From Streptomyces sp. HB132 (lineage in GTDB: Bacteria > Actinomycetota > Actinomycetes > Streptomycetales > Streptomycetaceae), in contig NZ_JAFBGA010000004.1 in assembly GCF_016909575.1 (NCBI RefSeq), positions 186,001 through 250,000 of the forward strand: a stretch of DNA of 64,000 nucleotides, in the 5' to 3' direction. The position numbers and the translations under genes were made by a program. The number at the start of each line of letters is the position of its first letter. The first letter of the stretch is position 1. The notes below the pieces were generated by a model. The model was not told the DNA's origin. It did not search any database and saw nothing but the letters and a program-made list of their open reading frames with translations. Shown one piece after another: positions 34,552 through 45,098 of the stretch.

Positions 34552-35502
34552 TCACTCCTTGTGGGACAGCGCGCGGACGGTACGGGACGGGCTCGGGCGG
34601 CCCAGTTGTTCGGCCATCCACACGCTCGTGGCGGTGAGTGCGCCGAGATCGACCCCGGTGTGGACACCGAGGCCGTCGAGCATCCACACGAGATCCTCGG
34701 TGGCGAGGTTTCCGGTCGCGCTCTTCGCGTACGGGCAGCCGCCGAGACCGCCCGCCGACGCGTCCACCGTCGTCACGCCGTACCGGAGGGCGGTCAGGGT
34801 GTTCGAGAGCGCCTGGCCGTACGTGTCGTGGAAGTGCACCCCGATCGTGGCGGTGGGGACCCCCGCGTCGTTCAGCGCGGCCAGCAGCCCCGTCACATGG
34901 CCCGGTGTGGCCACGCCGATCGTGTCGCCGAGCGAGAGCTCGTCGCAGCCGAGGTCCATCAGCGCCCTCGCGACGCGGACGACCTGGGCGACGGGTACGG
35001 CGCCCTCCCACGGGTCGCCGAAACACATCGACAGATAGCCGCGCACATGGACCCCCGCGTCCTTGGCGCGGGCCACGACCGGCTCGAACATGGTGAGTGA
35101 CTCGTCGACCGTGCGGTTGAGGTTCTTGGCGGCGAACGTCTCGGTCGCCGAGCCGAACACGGCGATCCGGCGGGCTCCGAGCGCCAGCGCGCGGTCCAGG
35201 CCCCGCTCGTTCGGCACGAGGACGGGGAGCGCCACGTCCCCGACGTCCGCGACGTCCCCGAGCATCGGGAACAACTGCTCCGCGTCCGCCAGTTGGGGCA
35301 CCCACTTCGGATGCACGAAGCTGGTCGCCTCGATGGTGGACAGCCCGGCCTCCGCGAGCCGGCGGACGAACTCCGCCTTCACCTCGGTCGGTACGACGGA
35401 CTTCTCGTTCTGCAGTCCGTCGCGGGCGCCGACCTCGTGGATGCGGACCCGGTCCGGAAGCCCCGGCGCCGGAACCGTCATGGGCAGTCCGGTGTCGCTC
35501 AC
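34552..35502 (-). CDS. Hydroxymethylglutaryl-CoA lyase
   Basis: The 316-residue enzyme cleaves 3-hydroxy-3-methylglutaryl-CoA to acetoacetate and acetyl-CoA. The TIM-barrel family marks are [14 protein letters not shown] (about 22-35), [40 protein letters not shown] and the signature [18 protein letters not shown], which contains the catalytic Cys. The GTG start with AAGGAGG upstream overlaps the carboxylase stop in a GTGA unit. A longer frame would run into the biotin domain coding and is not needed. Confidence 0.94.
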   Translation of the reverse strand: MSDTGLPMTVPAPGLPDRVRIHEVGARDGLQNEKSVVPTEVKAEFVRRLAEAGLSTIEATSFVHPKWVPQLADAEQLFPMLGDVADVGDVALPVLVPNERGLDRALALGARRIAVFGSATETFAAKNLNRTVDESLTMFEPVVARAKDAGVHVRGYLSMCFGDPWEGAVPVAQVVRVARALMDLGCDELSLGDTIGVATPGHVTGLLAALNDAGVPTATIGVHFHDTYGQALSNTLTALRYGVTTVDASAGGLGGCPYAKSATGNLATEDLVWMLDGLGVHTGVDLGALTATSVWMAEQLGRPSPSRTVRALSHKE

Positions 35503-37547
35503 GCTTCCTCCTTCGGGGCCACCACGGCCAGGATCTGGTCCATGGCGACCGTGGCACCCGCGGTGACGTCCAGCTCGGTGACGGTTCCGGCGTGCGGGGC
35601 GGAGATGACGTGTTCCATCTTCATGGCCTCGACGACCAGCAGACTCTGCCCGGCCACGACCTCGTCGCCGACCGCCACCTTCACCACCGTGACGGTCCCG
35701 GGCATGGGCGCGGCAAGGGTGTCCGCGCCCGAGCGGCCGGCGCCGCCGAGGGACGCCTCGACCGGGTCGTGGTCCTGGACGTGCCAGGCGTCCCCGTCCC
35801 GGCCGAGCCAGACGCCCTCCGGGGACGTGGCCCTGCTGAACGTGTGGGTCAGGCCGTCGACCTCGACGACGACGCGCAGACCTGAGACCTCGACGAGCCT
35901 GGACCGCTCGGCGCCGGGCAGCGACGGCAGCGGGCCGCACGCGTCCGCGGTCTCCTCCCGGTCCCCGGCGTGGCCGAACGTCAGCCCGGCCCTGCCCTCC
36001 GCGCCCGCACGCAGACCCACCCGCACCGGCTCGTGGCCCGGGACCCGGAAGTGGTGGAAGGTCTCGGCGGGGGTGCCGCCCAGCCGCCAGCCGCTGGGCA
36101 CCGAGAACGGATCGACCCAGCCGCCCACGGGTGCGGGGGAGCGCTGCCGCAGCAGCGCCGCCGCCGCGTACACCTCCTCCGGCACACCGTCCGGCACCAG
36201 GCCGTCCGCCTCCCGCTCCACCAGCCCGGTGTCCAGCTCGCCGGCGGCCACCGCCGGATGGGCCAGCAGCCGCCGCAGGAAACCGGCGTTCGTCGGGACG
36301 CCCAGCACCACCGTGTCCGCCAGCGCCGCCCGGAGCCGGCGCAGCGCCGTGGGCCGGTCGGGACCGTACGCGATGACCTTCGAGAGCATCGGGTCGTACG
36401 TGCTGCCGACCGGCACGCCCTCACTGAGCCCCGAGTCCGTCCGCACTCCGCCACCCTGCGGCTCGTGCAGGGCCAGCACCGTGCCGCCGGACGGCAGGAA
36501 GCCGCGGGCAGGGTCCTCGGCGCAGACCCGGGCCTCGACCGCGTGCCCGGTGAGCGTGATGTCCGCCTGCGCGTGGGGGAGCCGGCCGCCGGAGGCGACC
36601 CGGAGCTGCCACTCCACCAGGTCGAGGCCGGTGATCAGCTCGGTGACCGGGTGTTCGACCTGGAGCCGGGTGTTCATCTCCATGAAGTAGTACGAGGAGG
36701 GGTCGTTGCCCGGGACGATGAACTCCACCGTCCCCGCGCCGACGTATCCGCAGGAGCGGGCCGCCTGCACGGCCGCCTCACCCATCGCCGCACGGGTCTG
36801 CTCGTCCAGCAGGACCGAGGGCGCCTCCTCGATGATCTTCTGGTGGCGGCGCTGGAGCGAGCACTCACGCTCGCCGAGGTGCACCACGTTTCCGTGGCCG
36901 TCGGCCAGGACCTGGATCTCGATGTGGCGCGGCCGGTCGATCCACCGCTCCACGAGCAGCGTGTCGTCGCCGAACGACGCGCGCGCCTCACGCCGGGCGG
37001 CGGCGATCTCGTCGGCCAGCAGCGCCTCGTCCCGCACCAGCCGCATGCCCTTGCCGCCACCGCCCGCCGACGGCTTCAGCAGGACGGGCATCCCGATCTC
37101 CCGTGCGGCGGAACCCAGTTGGGCGTCGGTGAGCCCGCTCCCGGACGAACCGGGCACCACGGGCACACCGGCCGCGGCGACGGTCTCCTTGGCACGGATC
37201 TTGTCGCCCATCAACGAGATGGCCTCGGCGGGCGGGCCGATGAAGACCAGCCCCGCCTCCGCGCAGGCCCGGGCGAAACCCGCGTTCTCGGCGAGGAAGC
37301 CGTAACCGGGGTGGACCGCTTCGGCACCCGTGCGGCGGGCGGCGTCCAGAAGCCGCTCCACCGACAGATAGCTCTCGGCGGCCGGGGCGGGCCCGATCCG
37401 TACCGCTGTATCCGCCTCCCGGACGTGCCGGGCGTCCGCGTCGGCGTCGCTGAAGACGGCGACCGACCGCACGCCGAGCTCGCGCAGGGTCCGGATGACC
37501 CGGACGGCGATCTCGCCACGGTTGGCGACCAGAACAGTGCTGAACAT
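35499..37547 (-). CDS. Acyl-CoA carboxylase alpha subunit (biotin carboxylase + biotin carrier), 3-methylcrotonyl-CoA type
   Basis: The 682-residue subunit has biotin carboxylase domains at about 1-445: [39 protein letters not shown], the ATP-grasp loop [29 protein letters not shown] and ARVCAEDP. A middle domain (about 450-600) and the C-terminal biotinyl domain ([17 protein letters not shown], biotin on about Lys643) follow. The middle domain and operon partners point to methylcrotonyl-CoA carboxylase rather than the shared AccA of propionyl/acetyl carboxylases. A 13-base gap separates it from the beta subunit. The start at 37547 is 21 residues inside a longer frame. Confidence 0.92.
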   Translation of the reverse strand: MFSTVLVANRGEIAVRVIRTLRELGVRSVAVFSDADADARHVREADTAVRIGPAPAAESYLSVERLLDAARRTGAEAVHPGYGFLAENAGFARACAEAGLVFIGPPAEAISLMGDKIRAKETVAAAGVPVVPGSSGSGLTDAQLGSAAREIGMPVLLKPSAGGGGKGMRLVRDEALLADEIAAARREARASFGDDTLLVERWIDRPRHIEIQVLADGHGNVVHLGERECSLQRRHQKIIEEAPSVLLDEQTRAAMGEAAVQAARSCGYVGAGTVEFIVPGNDPSSYYFMEMNTRLQVEHPVTELITGLDLVEWQLRVASGGRLPHAQADITLTGHAVEARVCAEDPARGFLPSGGTVLALHEPQGGGVRTDSGLSEGVPVGSTYDPMLSKVIAYGPDRPTALRRLRAALADTVVLGVPTNAGFLRRLLAHPAVAAGELDTGLVEREADGLVPDGVPEEVYAAAALLRQRSPAPVGGWVDPFSVPSGWRLGGTPAETFHHFRVPGHEPVRVGLRAGAEGRAGLTFGHAGDREETADACGPLPSLPGAERSRLVEVSGLRVVVEVDGLTHTFSRATSPEGVWLGRDGDAWHVQDHDPVEASLGGAGRSGADTLAAPMPGTVTVVKVAVGDEVVAGQSLLVVEAMKMEHVISAPHAGTVTELDVTAGATVAMDQILAVVAPKEEA

Positions 37548-37560
37548 GGAAGTCCTCACG

Positions 37561-39177
37561 TCACATCCGGAAGACGCCGAAACTGGGCTCACCCAGTGGG
37601 GCGTTGGCACACGCGGTCAGGGCGAGTCCCAGCACCTGCCGGGTCTCCGTCGGGTCGATCACACCGTCGTCCCAGAGCCGGGCGGTGGCGTAATAGGCGT
37701 TGCCCTGCTGCTCGTACTGCGCGCGGACCGGATCCTTGAAGGCCTCTTCCTCCTCGGCGGGCCACTCCTCGCCACGTCCCTCGATCTGGTCACGCTTGAC
37801 GGTGGCCAGCACCGAGGCGGCCTGCTCGCCGCCCATGACGGAGATCTTGGCGTTCGGCCACATCCACAGGAAGCGGGGCGAATAGGCCCGGCCGCACATG
37901 GAGTAGTTGCCCGCGCCGTACGACCCGCCGACCACGACCGTCAGCTTCGGTACTCGTGTGCAGGCCACGGCCGTCACCATCTTGGCGCCGTGCTTCGCGA
38001 TGCCGCCGGCCTCGTAGTCCCGGCCGACCATGAAGCCGGAGATGTTCTGCAGGAAGACCAGCGGAATGCCGCGCTGGTCGCACAGCTCGATGAAGTGGGC
38101 GCCCTTCTGGGCGGACTCGGCGAACAGGATGCCGTTGTTCGCGACGATGCCGACGGGATGGCCGTGGATCCGGGCGAAGCCGGTGATCAGCGTCTGGCCG
38201 TACTCCGACTTGAACTCGGCGAAGCGCGAGCCGTCCACCACCCGGGCGATGACCTCGCGCACGTCGTAGGGCGTGCGCGAGTCGACGGGGACCGCCCCGT
38301 ACAGCCCGGCGGGGTCCGCCTTCGGCTCCTCGGCGGGCTCCACCGACCAGGGGAGCGGGCCGCGGTCCGGGAGGGTCGCGACGATGTTCCGCACGATCCG
38401 CAGCGCGTGCGCGTCGTCCTCGGCGAGGTGGTCGGTGACCCCGGACGTGCGGGAGTGGACCTCGCCGCCGCCCAGCTCCTCCGCCGTCACGACCTCGCCG
38501 GTGGCGGCCTTCACGAGCGGCGGGCCTCCCAGGAAGATCGTGCCCTGGTTCCGGACGATGACGGCCTCGTCGCTCATGGCCGGGACGTACGCCCCGCCCG
38601 CCGTGCAGGATCCGAGCACCGCGGCGATCTGCGGGATGCCCGCCCCCGACATCCGGGCCTGGTTGAAGAAGATGCGCCCGAAGTGGTCCCGGTCGGGGAA
38701 CACCTCGTCCTGCATCGGGAGGAACGCGCCCCCCGAGTCCACCAGGTACAGGCAGGGCAGCCGGTTCTCCAGGGCCACCTCCTGGGCGCGGAGGTGCTTC
38801 TTCACCGTCATCGGGTAGTACGTGCCGCCCTTGACGGTCGCGTCGTTGGCGACGATCACGCACTCCCGGCCGCTGACCCGCCCGATCCCGGCGATCACAC
38901 CGGCGGCCGGCGCCGCGCCCCCGTACAGCCCCTCTGCGGCCAGGGGCGCGAGCTCCAGGAAGGGTGAGCCCGGGTCCAGCAGCGTGTCCACCCGCTCCCG
39001 GGGCAGCAGCTTGCCGCGCGCCACATGCCGGGCGCGTGCCTTCTCACCCCCGCCGAGCCGTGCCGTGGCGAGCCGCGTGCGCAGCTCCTCGGCGAGCGCG
39101 TGATGCGCCGCCTCGTTGGCCTGCCAGGCCTCCGAGGCGGGATCGGCCGCGCTCACCAGGACCGGTGCCTGCTGCAT
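37561..39177 (-). CDS. Acyl-CoA carboxylase beta subunit (carboxyltransferase), 3-methylcrotonyl-CoA type
   Basis: The 538-residue carboxyltransferase has the two crotonase-like halves. The N half shows [40 protein letters not shown] and [16 protein letters not shown]. The C half shows [40 protein letters not shown] and [20 protein letters not shown]. The '[12 protein letters not shown]' and 'GRDYE' features are those of methylcrotonyl-CoA and geranyl-CoA carboxylases. It is first in the operon and divergent from a TetR gene across a 99-base region with two dyad boxes. Confidence 0.93.
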   Translation of the reverse strand: MQQAPVLVSAADPASEAWQANEAAHHALAEELRTRLATARLGGGEKARARHVARGKLLPRERVDTLLDPGSPFLELAPLAAEGLYGGAAPAAGVIAGIGRVSGRECVIVANDATVKGGTYYPMTVKKHLRAQEVALENRLPCLYLVDSGGAFLPMQDEVFPDRDHFGRIFFNQARMSGAGIPQIAAVLGSCTAGGAYVPAMSDEAVIVRNQGTIFLGGPPLVKAATGEVVTAEELGGGEVHSRTSGVTDHLAEDDAHALRIVRNIVATLPDRGPLPWSVEPAEEPKADPAGLYGAVPVDSRTPYDVREVIARVVDGSRFAEFKSEYGQTLITGFARIHGHPVGIVANNGILFAESAQKGAHFIELCDQRGIPLVFLQNISGFMVGRDYEAGGIAKHGAKMVTAVACTRVPKLTVVVGGSYGAGNYSMCGRAYSPRFLWMWPNAKISVMGGEQAASVLATVKRDQIEGRGEEWPAEEEEAFKDPVRAQYEQQGNAYYATARLWDDGVIDPTETRQVLGLALTACANAPLGEPSFGVFRM

Positions 39178-39208
39178 CCTGTCGAGCCCCCTTGCCCGTA
39201 CCGCGATA

Positions 39209-39224
39209 GTTAATGAGCGTTAAC
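39209..39224. promoter_or_regulatory. 16-base dyad, copy 1 (candidate TetR operator)
   Basis: GTTAATGAGCGTTAAC has two 7-base arms around AG with one mismatch. It lies 32 bases upstream of the carboxyltransferase start. Confidence 0.65.
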
Positions 39225-39237
39225 GCGTGACGCTCAG

Positions 39238-39253
39238 GTTAACGAGCGCTAAC
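39238..39253. promoter_or_regulatory. 16-base dyad, copy 2 (candidate TetR operator)
   Basis: GTTAACGAGCGCTAAC is the same design as copy 1, starting 29 bases later. It overlaps the -35/spacer of the tetR promoter candidate (TAGAAT at 39263-39268). Confidence 0.65.
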
Positions 39254-39262
39254 CCGCCTGTC

Positions 39263-39268
39263 TAGAAT
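39263..39268 (+). promoter_or_regulatory. -10 element of the TetR gene; message probably leaderless
   Basis: TAGAAT ends eight bases before the ATG at 39277, and no ribosome binding site lies between. The -35 region falls inside dyad copy 2. Confidence 0.5.
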
Positions 39269-39276
39269 GAATCCTC

Positions 39277-39891
39277 ATGAGCACCCATGCCGCCGCCCGT
39301 GTCGCGGCACCCACCCGCCGCGAGCAGATCCTCCGAGAGGCGGCCCGCCTCTTCGCCGAGCGCGGCTTCCACGGTGTCGGGGTCGACGAGATAGGAGCCG
39401 CGGTCGGTATCAGCGGTCCCGGCCTCTACCGCCACTTCCCCGGCAAGGACGCGATGCTCGCCGAGCTGCTCGTCGGCATCAGCGAGCGGCTCCTCGCGGG
39501 CGGACAGCTCCGCGTGTCGCAGGACGGGGCGTCGGCGGACAGCAGTGCGGAAGCACTCCTGGACGCCCTCATCGAGGGCCACATCGACTTCGCCCTGGAC
39601 GACCGCCCCCTGATCACCCTCCACGACCGTGAGCTGGACCGGCTGCGCGACACCGACCGCAAGCGGGTGCGCAGGCTCCAGCGGGAGTACGTCGAGGTCT
39701 GGGTCGATGTCGTCCGCGCGCTCTACCCCGCCCTCCCCGAGAACGAGGCCCGCGTCACCGTGCACGCGGTGTTCGGCCTGCTCAACTCCACCCCGCACCT
39801 GGCCCGCCCCGAAGCGCTCCCCGGCCGTGCGGCCACAGCGGCGCTGCTGCACCGGCTGGCCCGCGGGGCGTTCGCGGCGGCGGGTTCCTGA
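39277..39891 (+). CDS. TetR-family regulator of the divergent acyl-CoA/leucine operon
   Basis: The 204-residue regulator has the TetR helix-turn-helix at about 14-60: RREQILREAARLFAERGFHG, VGVDEIGAAVGISGPGLYRH and FPGKDAMLAEL. The effector domain (about 75-200) has FALDDRPLITLHDRELDRLR and VRRLQREYVEVWVDVVRALY, a type common in TetR proteins beside fatty-acid and branched-chain genes. It probably represses both its own gene and the carboxylase operon through the two dyads; an acyl-CoA ligand is inferred. Confidence 0.9.
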   Translation: MSTHAAARVAAPTRREQILREAARLFAERGFHGVGVDEIGAAVGISGPGLYRHFPGKDAMLAELLVGISERLLAGGQLRVSQDGASADSSAEALLDALIEGHIDFALDDRPLITLHDRELDRLRDTDRKRVRRLQREYVEVWVDVVRALYPALPENEARVTVHAVFGLLNSTPHLARPEALPGRAATAALLHRLARGAFAAAGS

Positions 39892-40424
39892 GCGGTCCGC
39901 GGGAGGAGGCGCCCCGGCGCGCGCACGTCGCCGCGCCGGACACCGCGGACTCGCCAACCACGTGCCTCCGTCCGTGGGCCACGCGCCGCATGCCGCCCTT
40001 CGGGTGAAGCCGCGCGGGTGTCGGCCCCGATGGAAGAGCTGAGTCGGTCATGCTGGCCCGCAGTTGCCGCAACCCCCTGGAACGTCGGTGCGGGCGCACC
40101 TCCTCGGGCCGTCGGACAGCAGTCGGGGCCCGACGGAATCGAGGAGCCACACGTGCAGGCGTACCGAGGCGTTCTGCGGCATCCGTCCCGGCGGGGCCAG
40201 GTGCTGCGGCGCATCGGTGAGATGGCCGCGGGTGCCGTGCCGGCGGATGCGCGATCCCACGCCGCACCCCACGCACGGCTCGGTCGGACAGACCTGGCGA
40301 TATCCCTCGGCGCCTCTGCCTGACGCCAGGGGCCCGACGCGCGCGGTGGAGAGCGTCGTACCGCCCGCCGCAGCGAGCGCGGGGCCGCCAGATGTTGCAA
40401 TCCGACCGAGGAAGGCCGATAGCT
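39892..40424. other. Non-coding region upstream of glpF
   Basis: About 530 bases have no convincing gene. No IclR-type (GylR) regulator gene is present here, unlike the gyl operon of S. coelicolor. A weak ribosome site (GAGGAAGG) near the right end serves glpF. No operator was recognised. Confidence 0.4.
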
Positions 40425-41324
40425 GTGGCTGAACGCACGACACGTCGACGGGGATACCGCGAGGGTCTCGGCGGCGAAATGCTCGCCGAATTCCTGGGTA
40501 CCTTCGTACTCATTCTCCTGGGCGTCGGTTCGGTGGCCCTGACGGTCACCGGCCTGCCCGGGTCCGGGCGCCAGACAGACCCCTTCGGCGCCGCCGACTG
40601 GATCATCATCTGCTGGGGCTGGGGTCTCGGAGTGGTCTTCGGCGTCTATGTCGCCGGTGGCGTGAGCGGCGCGCACCTGAACCCGGCGGTCACGCTGGCC
40701 TTCGCCGTCCGGCGCGCGCTGGGCTGGCGGAAGGTGGGTCCGTACTGGCTCGCCCAGGTGATGGGAGCCTTCGTGGCCGCCGCACTGGTGTACGCGTCGT
40801 ACCGGTGGGCGATCGACTTCTTCAACCAGAAGGAGGGGCTGGCCCGGGACGAGTCGCTTCCCACCTTCTCGATCTTCGCCACCTTCCCCGCCGAGTACTT
40901 CGGGGACTCCTGGTGGGGTCCGCTGCTCGACCAGATCGTCGGCACCGGCATTCTGCTCCTCCTGATCTGCGCGGTCACCGACAGCCGGAACATGGCACCA
41001 CTGGCCAACCTCGCCCCCTACATCACCGGTCTCATCGTCGTGGCGATCGGAATGACCTTCGGGACGAACGCCGGGTACGCGATCAATCCCGCCCGCGACT
41101 TCGGGCCCCGGCTGTTCGCGTACTTCGAGGGCTGGGGCGACATCGCGTTGCCGGGCACCTTCGACTGGTACAGCGGCTACTGGTGGATCCCCATCGTCGG
41201 ACCGCTCATCGGCGGAGTCATCGGCATGTTGGTCTACGACCTGATCATCAGCCCGTTGGTCAAGGTGCGGAGCGGCCCGGAGCAGGAGGGCCGCGTCCCC
41301 GACAGGCCGACGGCGGAGGGCTGA
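40425..41324 (+). CDS. glpF: Glycerol uptake facilitator GlpF
   Basis: The 299-residue MIP-family channel has six membrane helices and two half-helices with NPA boxes: HLNPAVT (about 85-91) and AINPARDFGPR (near 222). The Asp right after the second NPAR is typical of glycerol facilitators rather than water channels. The GTG at 40425 follows GAGGAAGG by nine bases; an ATG at 40392 has no ribosome site. It lies 78 bases before glpK. It admits glycerol for phosphorylation by GlpK. Confidence 0.9.
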   Translation: MAERTTRRRGYREGLGGEMLAEFLGTFVLILLGVGSVALTVTGLPGSGRQTDPFGAADWIIICWGWGLGVVFGVYVAGGVSGAHLNPAVTLAFAVRRALGWRKVGPYWLAQVMGAFVAAALVYASYRWAIDFFNQKEGLARDESLPTFSIFATFPAEYFGDSWWGPLLDQIVGTGILLLLICAVTDSRNMAPLANLAPYITGLIVVAIGMTFGTNAGYAINPARDFGPRLFAYFEGWGDIALPGTFDWYSGYWWIPIVGPLIGGVIGMLVYDLIISPLVKVRSGPEQEGRVPDRPTAEG

Positions 41325-41402
41325 CCCCGGCGGCCCGGGAGCGGTCACGCAAGGAAACCGGTCCGATCGCGGACCTCAACACCAGGAGAAGGGACGGCAG
41401 CG

Positions 41403-42926
41403 ATGCCGGAGTTCATCGGCGCGGTGGATCAGGGGACCACCAGCACCCGTTTCATGATCTTCGATCACGCAGGTAACGAGGTGGCCCGGCACCAGCTTGA
41501 GCACGACCAGATCCTGCCGCGGTCGGGGTGGGTCGAACACGACCCCGTGGAGATCTGGGAACGCACCAACACGGTGATCCAGAACGCCATCCGGACCGGT
41601 GGCCTGAAGGCGTCGGACCTCAGGGCGATCGGGATCACCAACCAGCGGGAGACCACGGTGGTCTGGGACCCGCGCACGGGACGCCCGTACTACAACGCCA
41701 TCGTCTGGCAGGACACCCGCACGGACAGCATCGCCGCAGCCCTGGAGCGCGACGGTCACGGGGAGGTCATCCGGCACAAGACGGGCCTGCCGCCCGCCAC
41801 CTACTTCTCCGGCGGCAAGATCAAGTGGCTGCTCGAGAACGTGGACGGGCTCCGCCAGGAAGCCGAGGCGGGCAACGCCCTGTTCGGGAACACGGACGCG
41901 TGGGTGCTGTGGAACCTCACCGGCGGGCCGAACGGCGGTGTGCACGCCACCGACGTCACCAACGCCAGCCGCACGATGCTGATGAACCTGGAAACGCTGG
42001 ACTGGGACGACGAGCTGCTGGGCATCTTCGGGATCCCGCGCGCGATGCTGCCGAGCATCCACCCCTCGTCGGACGCGGAGTCCTACGGCACCGCCCGTAC
42101 GTCACGGCCGCTGAACGCCGCCATTCCGATCACCGGTGTCCTCGGCGACCAGCAGGCGGCCACGGTCGGCCAGGTCTGCTTCGCGCCGGGCGAGGCCAAG
42201 AACACCTATGGCACCGGCAACTTCCTCGTCCTCAACACCGGGACGGAGCTGGTGCGTTCGCGCAGCGGCCTGCTGACCACCGTGGCCTACCAGTTCGGCG
42301 GGAGCCCGGTCGTCTACGCGCTGGAGGGCTCCATCGCCGTCACCGGCGCGGCCGTGCAGTGGCTGCGCGACCAGCTGAAGATCATCAGCACCGCTGCGGA
42401 GAGCGAGCCACTGGCCCGGTCGGTGAAGGACAACGGCGGGATGTACTTCGTACCCGCCTTCTCCGGGCTGTTCGCACCCTACTGGCGCTCCGACGCGCGA
42501 GGCGCGATGGTGGGCCTGGCCCGCTACAACACCAACGCGCACATCGCGCGCGCCACCCTGGAGGCCATCTGCTACCAGAGCCGCGACGTGGTGGACGCGA
42601 TGGAACAGGACTCGGGCGTGCACCTGGACGTGCTCAGGGTCGACGGCGGCGTGACCGCCAACGACCTGTGCATGCAGATCCAGGCAGACGTGCTGGGCGT
42701 GCCGGTGAGCCGCCCGGTGGTCGCCGAGACCACGGCGCTCGGCGCGGCCTACGCGGCAGGGCTCGCCACCGGCTTCTGGAGCGACACCGACGAGCTGCGC
42801 TCCCACTGGCAGGAGTCGAAGCGCTGGGAACCGAAATGGAGCGAGGAGCAGCGCCAGGAGGGGTACGAGGGATGGAAGCGGGCCGTGGAGCGCACCCTGG
42901 ACTGGGTGAAGGTGAAGACCGACTGA
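41403..42926 (+). CDS. glpK: Glycerol kinase GlpK
   Basis: The 507-residue FGGY-family kinase makes glycerol-3-phosphate from glycerol. Motifs: [15 protein letters not shown] (N-terminal phosphate loop), [13 protein letters not shown], the [15 protein letters not shown] substrate region, [26 protein letters not shown] and [10 protein letters not shown]. The start has AGGAGAAGGGA upstream. It is paired with glpF. No glpD or GylR gene is nearby, so this looks like a second glp locus rather than the gyl operon. Confidence 0.95.
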   Translation: MPEFIGAVDQGTTSTRFMIFDHAGNEVARHQLEHDQILPRSGWVEHDPVEIWERTNTVIQNAIRTGGLKASDLRAIGITNQRETTVVWDPRTGRPYYNAIVWQDTRTDSIAAALERDGHGEVIRHKTGLPPATYFSGGKIKWLLENVDGLRQEAEAGNALFGNTDAWVLWNLTGGPNGGVHATDVTNASRTMLMNLETLDWDDELLGIFGIPRAMLPSIHPSSDAESYGTARTSRPLNAAIPITGVLGDQQAATVGQVCFAPGEAKNTYGTGNFLVLNTGTELVRSRSGLLTTVAYQFGGSPVVYALEGSIAVTGAAVQWLRDQLKIISTAAESEPLARSVKDNGGMYFVPAFSGLFAPYWRSDARGAMVGLARYNTNAHIARATLEAICYQSRDVVDAMEQDSGVHLDVLRVDGGVTANDLCMQIQADVLGVPVSRPVVAETTALGAAYAAGLATGFWSDTDELRSHWQESKRWEPKWSEEQRQEGYEGWKRAVERTLDWVKVKTD

Positions 42927-42950
42927 TTGCGCGGTGACGCCTGCTTCGCT

Positions 42951-42986
42951 CGGTCCGTGAGCCGTCGGCCGACGGCTCACGGACCG
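42951..42986 (+). terminator. 36-base perfect palindrome after glpK
   Basis: Two 18-base arms (42951-42968 and 42969-42986) pair with no loop, 25 bases past the stop. Confidence 0.75.
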
Positions 42987-43003
42987 AGAACCGTCGGCCG
43001 ACG

Positions 43004-43053
43004 ACGCCGTGGGCGGCACCGGGGACCTTGGCCCCCGGCGCCGCCCACGGCGT
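43004..43053 (+). terminator. Second terminator hairpin after glpK
   Basis: A 14-base stem (43004-43017 with 43040-43053) has further pairing in the interior, followed by CGTTTC. It backs up the palindrome upstream. Confidence 0.75.
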
Positions 43054-43148
43054 TTCGACGCACCGGGCGGGCCGCGGTCCGCGTCCGCGTTCCATCCGTG
43101 GTGCAGGACACCGGGCACACGGCGCGTCACCGACGGCACAATGGGTGC

Positions 43149-43946
43149 ATGCCGATACCCAGCCGCGCTGCCCTCGTCGAGCACCTCGTCCGCACACGTA
43201 TCGCGGGCGACGTCGCCACCCCCCGCGACAACAACCTCTCCCACTACCGCCAGCTCGCCAACGGCAACCGCCATTTCTGGCTGGGGCTGGAGCTCGGTGA
43301 CCGCTGGCTCGACGAGCAGGACGTGCTGGCCGTGATGGCCGAGAGATGCGGGGTGATCGACGATCCCGAGCACCGGCAGGGGCAGGACACCATCGACCCG
43401 GAACTGACGGTCGACGCCCTCGACCGGATGGCCGCCCGGCTCCGGAAGGCGGCGGCGGACGGGGAACGCGTGCTGTTCGCGACCGGGCACCCGGGCGGGC
43501 TGCTCGACGTGCACCGGCAGACCGCGAACGCCCTGCGGGCCGCCGGCTGCGAGATCGTACGCATCCCGGGCGGCCTGATGGCGGACGAGGGCATGGTCTT
43601 CCAGTTCGCGGACGTCGCCGTACTGGAACGCGGTGCGACCCTCTGGCACACGCACTCACCTGCCCCGATGGCCGCCGTCCTGGACGGCCTGGAGCGCGAG
43701 GGCCGGCCGCAGCCCGACCTGGTCGTGGCCGACCACGGCTGGGCCGGGTGCGCGGGACAGCGCGGGATCGACTCGATCGGCTACGCCGACTGCAACGACC
43801 CCGCGCTGTTCCTGGGCGAGGCGGAGGGCACCCTCCAGGTCACCGTGCCGCTGGACGACCACGTCACCGACCCGCGCTACTACGACCCGATGACCGACTA
43901 CCTGCTGGACGCCGCCGGGCTGCTCCCCTCCGTCGAACGGGAGTGA
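43149..43946 (+). CDS. Conserved actinobacterial protein, commonly annotated as phosphatase
   Basis: The 265-residue cytoplasmic protein begins MPIPSRAALVEHLVRTRIAG. The C-terminal half carries FATGHPGGLLDVHRQTANAL, IVRIPGGLMADEGMVFQFAD, TLWHTHSPAPMAAVLDGL and ADHGWAGCAGQRGIDSIGYA with ADCNDPALFLGEAEG. Conserved Asp/His residues suggest metal binding. Related proteins in Streptomyces are often called phosphatase; I know of no strong functional proof, so treat this as a guess. An ATG four codons into a longer frame was rejected as antisense-derived. It is convergent with the cation efflux gene. Confidence 0.7.
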   Translation: MPIPSRAALVEHLVRTRIAGDVATPRDNNLSHYRQLANGNRHFWLGLELGDRWLDEQDVLAVMAERCGVIDDPEHRQGQDTIDPELTVDALDRMAARLRKAAADGERVLFATGHPGGLLDVHRQTANALRAAGCEIVRIPGGLMADEGMVFQFADVAVLERGATLWHTHSPAPMAAVLDGLEREGRPQPDLVVADHGWAGCAGQRGIDSIGYADCNDPALFLGEAEGTLQVTVPLDDHVTDPRYYDPMTDYLLDAAGLLPSVERE

Positions 43947-44098
43947 GCGTGCGGGCCCTCGCGCCGGCGCGCGCGGACGGTCGGTGACCGGCGGCCGTCG
44001 CCGGATGGTGACGGCCACCGGGCCCACCACCGCGTCCCGCCCTTCCGGAGCCGCGCCGGACAGGGGCGGGTGTGCGTGACCGGGCGTCCTGGCCCGGC

Positions 44099-45070
44099 TC
44101 AGCCGCCGGAACGTGTTGCCGCGCGCTGGGCGCGTCCCGGTGTCGGATCCAGGTACACGCGCTGGATCGACGGGTACCGCTCCCGCAGTTGCTGCTCCGC
44201 CTCCTCGCACGCCCACTCGACCTGTGCGGCCGTCGACGCGTCCCGGAAGTCGATCTTCGCGGCGACCAGCAGCTCCGAGGGGCCCTGGATCAGCGTGGTC
44301 AGCTCCAGCACCTCGACGATGTGCGGCACGGAGAGCAGCTCCTCGCGCACCCCGGCCCTCATCTCCGCCGGGAGGGGCCTGCCGATCAGCAGCTGGGCGT
44401 TGGACCTGCAGAGCACCCACGCCACGTACACCAGCAGCACGCCGATGAGGACCGAGGCGATGCCGTCGTAGACCCCCGAACCGGAGAGCTGCCCGCCCAG
44501 CAGGCCGCCGGCGGCCAGCAGCAGCCCGGCCAGGGCCGCCGAGTCCTCCATCACCACGGCCTTGACCGCCGTGTCGGGGGTGCGGCGCAGGTAGCGCGGC
44601 GCGGGCATCCGGAGCCTTGCGGCGTCGCCGCGCACCTGGCGCACACCCGTACGCAGCGAGAAGCCCTCCAGCAGGAAGGCGACCGCGAGCACGAGGTACG
44701 AGACGAGCGGATCGCCCAGCTCCTCGCCCCTCAGCAGGGTGTGGATGCCGTCGTACAGGGAGAACACCGCGCCGCCCACGAAGGTCGCGACGGCCGCGAG
44801 CATCGCCCAGACGTACCGCTCCGGGCCGTAACCCAGCGGGTGGTCCTCGTCGGGCGGCTTCTCGCTGCGCTTGAGCGCGGTGAGGAGCATGAGCTCGGTG
44901 ACGGTGTCGGCCACCGAGTGCGCGGCCTCCGAGAGCATCGCGCTCGAACCGCTGATCAGCCCCGCCACCAGCTTCGCCACCGCGATCCCGAGGTTGGCGG
45001 CCGCCGCGACGACGACGGTGAACGTGGACTCGCCGCCCCCGCTCCGATCGTCACTCCTGGCGTCACTCAT
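44099..45070 (-). CDS. Cation diffusion facilitator (CDF) metal efflux protein
   Basis: The 323-residue inner-membrane transporter is of the CDF type. It has about six membrane helices in the first 210 residues, the SGSSAMLSEAAHSVADT stretch with the HxxxD metal motif (about 48-54) and VVMEDSAALAGLLLAAGG with Asp in helix 5. The cytoplasmic C-terminal domain (about 215-310) is the usual ferredoxin-like fold, ending LREPERYPSIQRVYLDPTP-like. It exports Zn(II), Fe(II) or Mn(II); the specificity cannot be read from sequence. Convergent with the upstream gene, it lies 28 bases from tesB in the opposite half of the region. Confidence 0.9.
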   Translation of the reverse strand: MSDARSDDRSGGGESTFTVVVAAAANLGIAVAKLVAGLISGSSAMLSEAAHSVADTVTELMLLTALKRSEKPPDEDHPLGYGPERYVWAMLAAVATFVGGAVFSLYDGIHTLLRGEELGDPLVSYLVLAVAFLLEGFSLRTGVRQVRGDAARLRMPAPRYLRRTPDTAVKAVVMEDSAALAGLLLAAGGLLGGQLSGSGVYDGIASVLIGVLLVYVAWVLCRSNAQLLIGRPLPAEMRAGVREELLSVPHIVEVLELTTLIQGPSELLVAAKIDFRDASTAAQVEWACEEAEQQLRERYPSIQRVYLDPTPGRAQRAATRSGG

Positions 45071-45098
45071 GAGGGGCAGTATGTCCGAATGTGCGGCT

